Part shown: positions 59,290-64,000 of the stretch, in pieces | Layout of the letters: the number at the start of each line of letters is the position of its first letter | Position numbering within the stretch: the first letter of the stretch is position 1 | Assembly (NCBI GenBank): GCA_025618425.1 | Contig: CM046844.1 | Span: forward strand, 18,282,324-18,346,323 | Direction of reading: 5' to 3' | Source: Heliocidaris tuberculata | Lineage: Eukaryota; Echinodermata; Echinoidea; Camarodonta; Echinometridae | Length of the DNA stretch: 64,000 nt | Made by a program: the position numbers and the translations under genes | The notes under the pieces: model-generated | The model's input: only the letters and a program-made list of their open reading frames with translations | What the model was told of the DNA's origin: nothing | The model's database searches: none

Positions 59290-59945
59290 AGAACCCCCCC
59301 CCCCAAAAAAAAAAAAAAACAGTAAGAGGTGAATTCAAGACCTAGGTCTTAGAATACGAAACAATGTGAGGATAGTAAAACTAATTTTATATATAGATTC
59401 AATAGAAGTCGGCAGAGTTTGAGTGATGAGCAGGAATTGTTCGAGATAAATAATAAAAAGAAAAATATAAGGTTTCAAAAAAATATGTCTTTAAGTGGAT
59501 ACAAATACAAAATAAATAAATGACAATGCAAAGGAACTGCATGGCATAAGAAAGAGGTCAAAAGAAATAAAATGATTACTGAAGTATACTGGCAAAAAAA
59601 AAACCCAACAAGACATAAAAAGCAGAAACATTACCATATTATTTAGAAATCTTCAATTGATAATTAAGTATAAGAGAGGGAGAGAGAGGGAGAGAGAGAA
59701 AGGAGAAAAAAATAGGAGAGTGAATTTAAAAAGAGGAGATGAGAAAGGACAGGAAGAAAGAAAGATACGGAAAATTGGAGAGTAAAATGAAGAAGAAAAA
59801 AAAGAAGAGAGAGATAAAAGAAAAAGAGAGAAGAGAGGGAAAGAGAGAGGAGGAAGAAGAGAGAGAAAAAGAGCAAAGAAAGAAGAAAAGAAGAAAACGT
59901 AGTAAGAGATTTAAAGAGAGAGAGAAAAAAAAAAAGAAAAGAAAA
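59290..59945. repeat. C/A run and GA-rich tract in the LINE 3' region
   Basis: C then A run at 59295-59320; purine-rich GA/GAA tract at 59665-59945 that generates long lysine/glutamate and leucine/serine frames. Not coding. Confidence 0.75.
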
Positions 59946-60034
59946 GTAAGTTTCAAAACTTCAAAGGCATAGACAGTAACATGCAGTATGAAGTCAGCTT
60001 GAGACAAATCACAAGGCAGAATTAAGAATTGCAG

Positions 60035-62212
60035 TTACGTAAGGAACTGTGGAGTTTCTATACCTCTTGAGTTTTACAACGCGGTAAGTCCAGAAGATGG
60101 GCATTTCTCAGAGTAGAATTGTGTCGTGAGACAGATCGACGGATGGGGGTAGAATGTCTCGATGGCGTTGAGACTTAAGGAGACCAAGTCCAAAACTGAG
60201 GATGAGATCTTTTCTACGTTCATACAACGACATGAACGAGGGTAAATCAAAGCGAATAAGCTGTTGTGTGTATGAGAAGGTAGATGGAATCAATCGAAGA
60301 GCCCGTTTTTGGATTCTTTCAAGTTCATCACTCTACGATTTAGTAATTCCAGATCCCCAGACCGGAACACCAAACTCCAACAGGGGACGGATGTACACTT
60401 TATAGATATTTACAAGATCATGCGCTTCAACACCAGATTTCTTTAGAATGCAGAGAACGTAGAGTCTCCTTGCAGAGCGTGAAATCATCTGTTTGACTTG
60501 ATCGTCCCACTTTTGACAAGTCCAATGGAGGCAACATATTGCAGATGTGAGAGAAATGCAGATTAAGATCATCTGCAAGCTGACGAGGAGATGCATCAAC
60601 AGGGCCCAAGGCAAAAGATGGCTTCTTCATTCCTGCAAGCGACCTTATTTGTCTGTGCCATTTGCCTGGTTCTGAAGATTTCAGATGATCAACCTTATTG
60701 CGGAAGTAGATTGATTTAGCTCTGCCAATGTCACGCTGGACTTATTCCGTAGTTGATGGTAGCGATCAAGATCTCCACTGTTGTGTGCTAGTTCTCGCTG
60801 TTTAATTAAATTGCGGATAGTCTCATTGAACCACGGTTTGTCTCTTAATTGCTCTCCGCTTGATCGATATCTCAGGAAAACAACGTTTGTACTGCGTCAT
60901 GAGCGTACTGTGGAGAATATCTACCATTTCATCTGGATCACAAGCAGCGTTGAGCTCGGCCCAGGTGAATTCGATGATCCATTGCCCAAACATTCGGATA
61001 GACGACTCGTGGAATGGTCGCAGCTTCAACTTGGTAGCTTCCATAGGCTGAATGGAGTCATGTGGTCGCACTGCAATAACTCGGTGGTCAGAAGCCTCAT
61101 TGGGGAATGTGTCGCTGGGTCTCCATACAATTCCGGGAGGTTTATCAAGATTTTGTCCAAAACTGCATTACCTCGTGTTGGTGCAGTAATTACAGTTACC
61201 ACTTGCGTCAAAAGAGCATGCTGATCAATGACATCAGTGGAGAGATCATTAAAATCCCCCATGACAAGAATCAACGCTTCTTCTGTAGAATTGATCAAAT
61301 CAGTAATCTGAATGATGTGCTCAGTTATTTCTTGACGATATGGAGATCGTGGTGGTATATAAACTACACAGGCATAGATACTCTTAGCTCACTTATACAT
61401 GTACAAGCTTATCTGAAGATAACCTTGTACTCAGACTAGCTCTTTTATGGGTGAATAGGCTTCAATAGCTATTGTGTGTATCAGCAGGCCATTTTCCAGG
61501 CTAGATCATTCATACAGGAGAGGGAAATAATTGTTTAAAATTTCACTTTCAATTCTGAATCCCCTAATTTGTGGCACAGTAAGAGTGAAAGAGTCCATGA
61601 ATCAGGTAATCTAGCAAATTTAAGAAAATTAAATCTTGCTTAGAGCAATTTTGTTGCCTGTTTTTGACTGCTGCAACAGTGAATGTTGGACACAGTCCCA
61701 CATAGGCAAGGGCCCATGAGTGCTCTTAGCTAAACGAATAGTAGAAGACGCACTAAGTTTGACCCACATAATTTCTAGATGTCTTGGAACCAAATCGTCG
61801 AACACTAGTCGTGTATTCATGTCATTTCTAGAATATAGCGCAATTCCCCCTCCAGTCCGATCAACACGTCAGACCGATGTAAAGTAAATGTGGGTAAATC
61901 AAAGCAAGTAGATGGCTTGTCCGGGGTAAACCAGGTTTCAGTTACTGCAATCAAATTGATATCACTGTACTGGGAGACAATAGTCGCCTCAAAATCATCA
62001 AACTTGTTACACAATGACGCGGCATTAAGCAGCAATATTGAAGGTAATGCCGATGAACAATTAGTATTGACATGAGTTAAAGTTCTTACTCTGATCGGCT
62101 GAGGAAAGAACGGCTGGCGAGAACATTGATCTAGTACCACGCGTATTCTTCGTCTTGTTTTCCTACCAGCCCGACATCCCCTTCTTCTGCGAGCAATGCC
62201 AAGAGTATGTAA
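60035..62212 (-). pseudogene. EN-RT pseudogene of the minus-strand LINE
   Basis: Reading from 62212 downward: a basic stretch (RRRRGCRAGRKTRRR), then endonuclease pieces LLLNAASLCNK and VTETWFTPDK (62140-61817), a frameshift near 61850, RTGGGIALYSRND, VPRHLEIMWVKL (to 61732), a 333-bp insertion, VVYIPPRSPYRQE, MGDFNDLSTD (near 61260) and TRGNAVLDKI. Then come the linker and MKKPSFALG..ASPRQLADDLN (60630-60540). At PPLDLSK the frame jumps directly to KWDDQVKQM and RRLYVLCILKKSGV, the post-RT region, so the whole RT core with its YxDD site is missing. C-terminal pieces IRPLLEFGVPVWGSG and LLKSQRHRDILPP follow. It has several frameshifts and stops and cannot make RT. Confidence 0.85.
61390..61722. 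mobile_element. 333-bp insertion with 9-bp target duplication
   Basis: CTCTTAGCT stands on both sides (61381-61389 and 61723-61731) and the LINE endonuclease frame (RLAKS) continues across once the insert is set aside. The insert begins CACTTATACATG and ends CATGAGTG, so a short CACT...AGTG inverted end is possible. The class is unknown; a 9-bp duplication is common in Mutator-like elements. Confidence 0.7.
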
Positions 62213-62570
62213 AGGCCCGGTCCCACTGCACTTACGGATGCAAAGAGGATGTAAAACGTAAAAAAAATCTTGCCATCCGTTGGAAAACGCTATGCATCCG
62301 TTGTGTACTCATTGCATACGTGTTTCATACGCTCTATCCATCGCGCATCCGTCCACTGTGATTTCATCCGCGCAAAAAGTTTTGAGCTGCACAAAACTTT
62401 TAGAACGGATGAAATTTCCGCCGTGTACGATGTAAATCCGCGACAAATACGAGCAACACACGTTCTGTGTCCGTTATCATCCGTTAAACGTCCGCTGTAT
62501 CCTCTCTGCATCCTCTGGGCATCCTCGCAACTCACATCCGCTGCAGCTGAAAACGGAAAGAGGGAGGAAA
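62213..62570. repeat. Subterminal CATCCGT/ACGGATG repeats of Harbinger
   Basis: The heptamer or close variants occur about a dozen times in both orientations (for example 62235, 62274, 62295, 62345, 62367, 62405, 62477, 62485, 62535). Clusters like this near the ends of DNA transposons commonly serve as transposase or Myb-like-protein binding sites; that role is inferred here. Confidence 0.65.
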
Positions 62571-62642
62571 GATAAGGTACATGGAACGTCTATACATCGT
62601 TAGTAGCACGGAAATAGAAAGGATGTAAGCGTATGCATCTCG

Positions 62643-62650
62643 TATATAAA
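62643..62650 (+). promoter_or_regulatory. Possible TATA box of the Harbinger transposase
   Basis: TATATAAA lies 223 bases before the start ATG at 62873 and inside the element. Position and sequence fit a core promoter. There is no experimental or comparative support here. Confidence 0.4.
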
Positions 62651-62872
62651 GTATTCAAAACGGACAAAGCGTTTGTATCTGGGATGTATCTCGTATATTT
62701 AGGATGTCTGGAGTATGTCTAGAGTATGTAGAAGGACACCTAGCGGACAACCGATATTTTGTATGAAAAGGGGAAGAAAATCATCTGGATCTCAGTATGA
62801 GTCGAGCAGCCGTGGTGTACAGACCTCATCACCCTTGGTCTTGGTCTTCAACATCATCAATTGTTCTCCACC

Positions 62873-64000
62873 ATGGATGATCAAAGAGTCCATATGATAG
62901 CTGCACTCATTCAACAGCAGAACCACAACCTGTTCAGACTGTATCAAGTTTTAGACCGAAGGAGAAGAAGGAGAAGAAGGAGACGTCCAAGAGCTGTGTG
63001 GGTCCGAGGATGGATCGTGAGAAGAATGGAGTTTGGACTGTATGACCAGTTGATGGTGGAGCTGAGGAATGAAGACCCTCGTGCATTCCATCACTTCATG
63101 AGGATGCCACCAGCCATGTTTGACGAACTTGTAGAGCGTCTGAGAACCAGGTTGACCAAGCCTAGCACCAACTTCCGTCCCAACCTGGACCCTGGACTGA
63201 AGGTGGCACTGACTCTGCGGCACCTGGCCTCTGGAACCACATACAGAAACATGCAGTATGCATGGAGGGTGCCACACAACAGCATCAGCAAAGTCGTCAG
63301 AGAAGTGGTAGAGGCCATCGTTGAAGAATACGTGGACGAGCTCCTCAGGTGCCCCACCACTGAACAAGGCTGGAGACAACTTGCAGAAGATTGGTATCAG
63401 AGGTGGAACTTTCCCCACACCGTTGGAGCCATAGATGGGAAGCACGTGGCCTGCAAAGCTCCAGCCAACTCAGGGTCCACTTATTACAACTACAAGGGCT
63501 TCTACAGTATCATCCTCTTTGCCATGGTTGATGCTGACTACAAGTTCATCTACATCGATGCTTCAGGCAACGGGTCAGCTTCAGATGCCCAGATATACAA
63601 CGCAAGTGACCTCAAGGATGGGCTGGAACGCAACCTCATCATGGGCTTTCCAGGTCCAGACCCCCTTCCCAATGACACACAAGATGTGCCCTACTTCATA
63701 GTTGGTGATGACGCGTTCTCCCTCAGAACCTACCTCATGAAGCCGTACAGTTCAAGATACCTCACCCGTGAAGAGAGGATCTTCAACTACAGGCTGTCCA
63801 GGGCAAGACGGGTGGTGGAGAACGCCTTCGGCATCCTGGCCAACAGGTTCCAGATACTTCTCACCACCATGCAGCATGACCCAGAGACTGTGAGGAGCAT
63901 CGTGGAAGCTTGCTGCATCCTGCACAATCTCATGCGCACCCGCTACCCAGTGTTGCAGAACAGACTTGTCGATCGTCAACAAGGGAATGGGGACATGGAG
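62873..64000 (+). CDS. PIF/Harbinger (HARBI1-like) DDE transposase, 3' incomplete
   Basis: 376 codons open to the window edge. The start ATG has an ideal context (CCACCATGG) and is the first ATG after an in-frame TGA at 62798. Residues 29-38 are ten consecutive arginines, likely DNA or nuclear targeting. A helix-turn-helix-like region lies at about 75-145 (FDELVERL...GLKVALTLRHLASG.TYR...SISKVV). The DDE nuclease follows: GAIDGKHV (Asp188), VGDDAFSLRTYLMKPY (Asp279) and ARRVVENAFGILANRF (Glu316), then CCILHNLM. This is the HARBI1-like signature with all three catalytic positions present. It would excise and reinsert the element at TWA sites. GC content is higher than in the surrounding sequence. 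It could also be a domesticated copy, but the attached element end argues for a transposon. No stop is visible because the window ends. Confidence 0.92.
   Translation, partial: MDDQRVHMIAALIQQQNHNLFRLYQVLDRRRRRRRRRRPRAVWVRGWIVRRMEFGLYDQLMVELRNEDPRAFHHFMRMPPAMFDELVERLRTRLTKPSTNFRPNLDPGLKVALTLRHLASGTTYRNMQYAWRVPHNSISKVVREVVEAIVEEYVDELLRCPTTEQGWRQLAEDWYQRWNFPHTVGAIDGKHVACKAPANSGSTYYNYKGFYSIILFAMVDADYKFIYIDASGNGSASDAQIYNASDLKDGLERNLIMGFPGPDPLPNDTQDVPYFIVGDDAFSLRTYLMKPYSSRYLTREERIFNYRLSRARRVVENAFGILANRFQILLTTMQHDPETVRSIVEACCILHNLMRTRYPVLQNRLVDRQQGNGDME

Larger units (their letters stand above)
58801..62212 (-). mobile_element. Decayed non-LTR retrotransposon (LINE)
   Basis: The 3' end on the minus strand is AATAAA (58832-58837) followed by a GAATT/TTGAA-type repeat tail at 58801-58829. 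Endonuclease and post-RT regions are recognisable between 62212 and about 60035. The 3' UTR includes a GA-rich tract (59665-59945). The 5' side is cut by the Harbinger element at 62213, so the rest may lie beyond the window. Confidence 0.75.
62213..64000 (+). mobile_element. PIF/Harbinger transposon, left part
   Basis: Begins AGGCCCGGTCCCACTGC directly after TAA (62210-62212), a typical 3-bp Harbinger target. It contains a subterminal repeat region, a probable TATA box and an intact transposase frame. The right end, and the second Myb/SANT-like gene usual for the superfamily, would lie past 64000. It interrupts the older LINE at 58801-62212. Confidence 0.82.

Noticed and set aside
59665..59945. 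Lysine/glutamate-rich coding region
   Set aside because: Pure purine tract in the LINE 3' region; both strands are open only because of composition.
62951..63445. 164-residue minus-strand open frame
   Set aside because: Antisense shadow of the Harbinger transposase, whose plus-strand frame has catalytic motifs and an ideal start.

Overview
The window is animal nuclear DNA: AT-rich, intron-bearing and dense in repeats. It has GT-AG introns, many simple repeats (GA, AAT, GAA, CA and long G, C, A and T runs), many foldback/MITE elements and LINEs of CR1/L2-like type. The gene content and repeat style (receptor-type guanylate cyclase, a secreted protein with a fibrinogen-like start, a CR1/L2-like LINE with a 2A-like leader, PIF/Harbinger) fit a marine deuterostome. 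An echinoderm, probably a sea urchin, is my best guess, but no sequence search was possible. There are no bacterial-type genes, and I saw no intact structural RNA gene.

Layout. 1-17846 has no exon I could recognise. It holds several foldback elements, a 3.7 kb TA-flanked element with ~200-bp inverted ends (8722-12421) that contains other insertions, and a 1.1 kb inverted-repeat element. 17847-26642 (+) carries the last four coding exons of a guanylate cyclase; splice phases match at every junction and the introns are full of repeats. 26643-42318 is mostly intergenic. It holds a degenerate GGGAACATA minisatellite, several MITEs with recognisable target duplications, and a nearly full-length LINE on + (about 32500-36345) whose EN-RT frame of 1046 codons is open.

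42319-54097 (+) is a complete four-exon gene for a 256-residue secreted protein that begins like a fibrinogen-related domain. Its 7.3 kb second intron contains a 13-copy 62-bp array made from the end of a MITE, a foldback element inserted in that MITE, and a 186-196 bp tandem repeat. 54098-58800 is noncoding with further foldback elements. 58801-62212 (-) is a decayed LINE that has lost its RT core and carries a 333-bp insertion with a 9-bp target duplication. At 62213 a PIF/Harbinger DNA transposon begins; its transposase frame (62873 to the window end, +) is open for 376 codons, keeps D, D and E catalytic residues, and runs off the window.

The two host genes show no evident functional link. 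Most of the remaining sequence is layered transposon history, and several insertions can be ordered by comparing interrupted and intact copies within the window. The most interesting observations are the broken 2A-like motif at the leader/EN-RT junction of the LINE, the satellite seeded by a MITE end, the nested insertions with readable target sites, and the unusual fibrinogen-like secreted protein.
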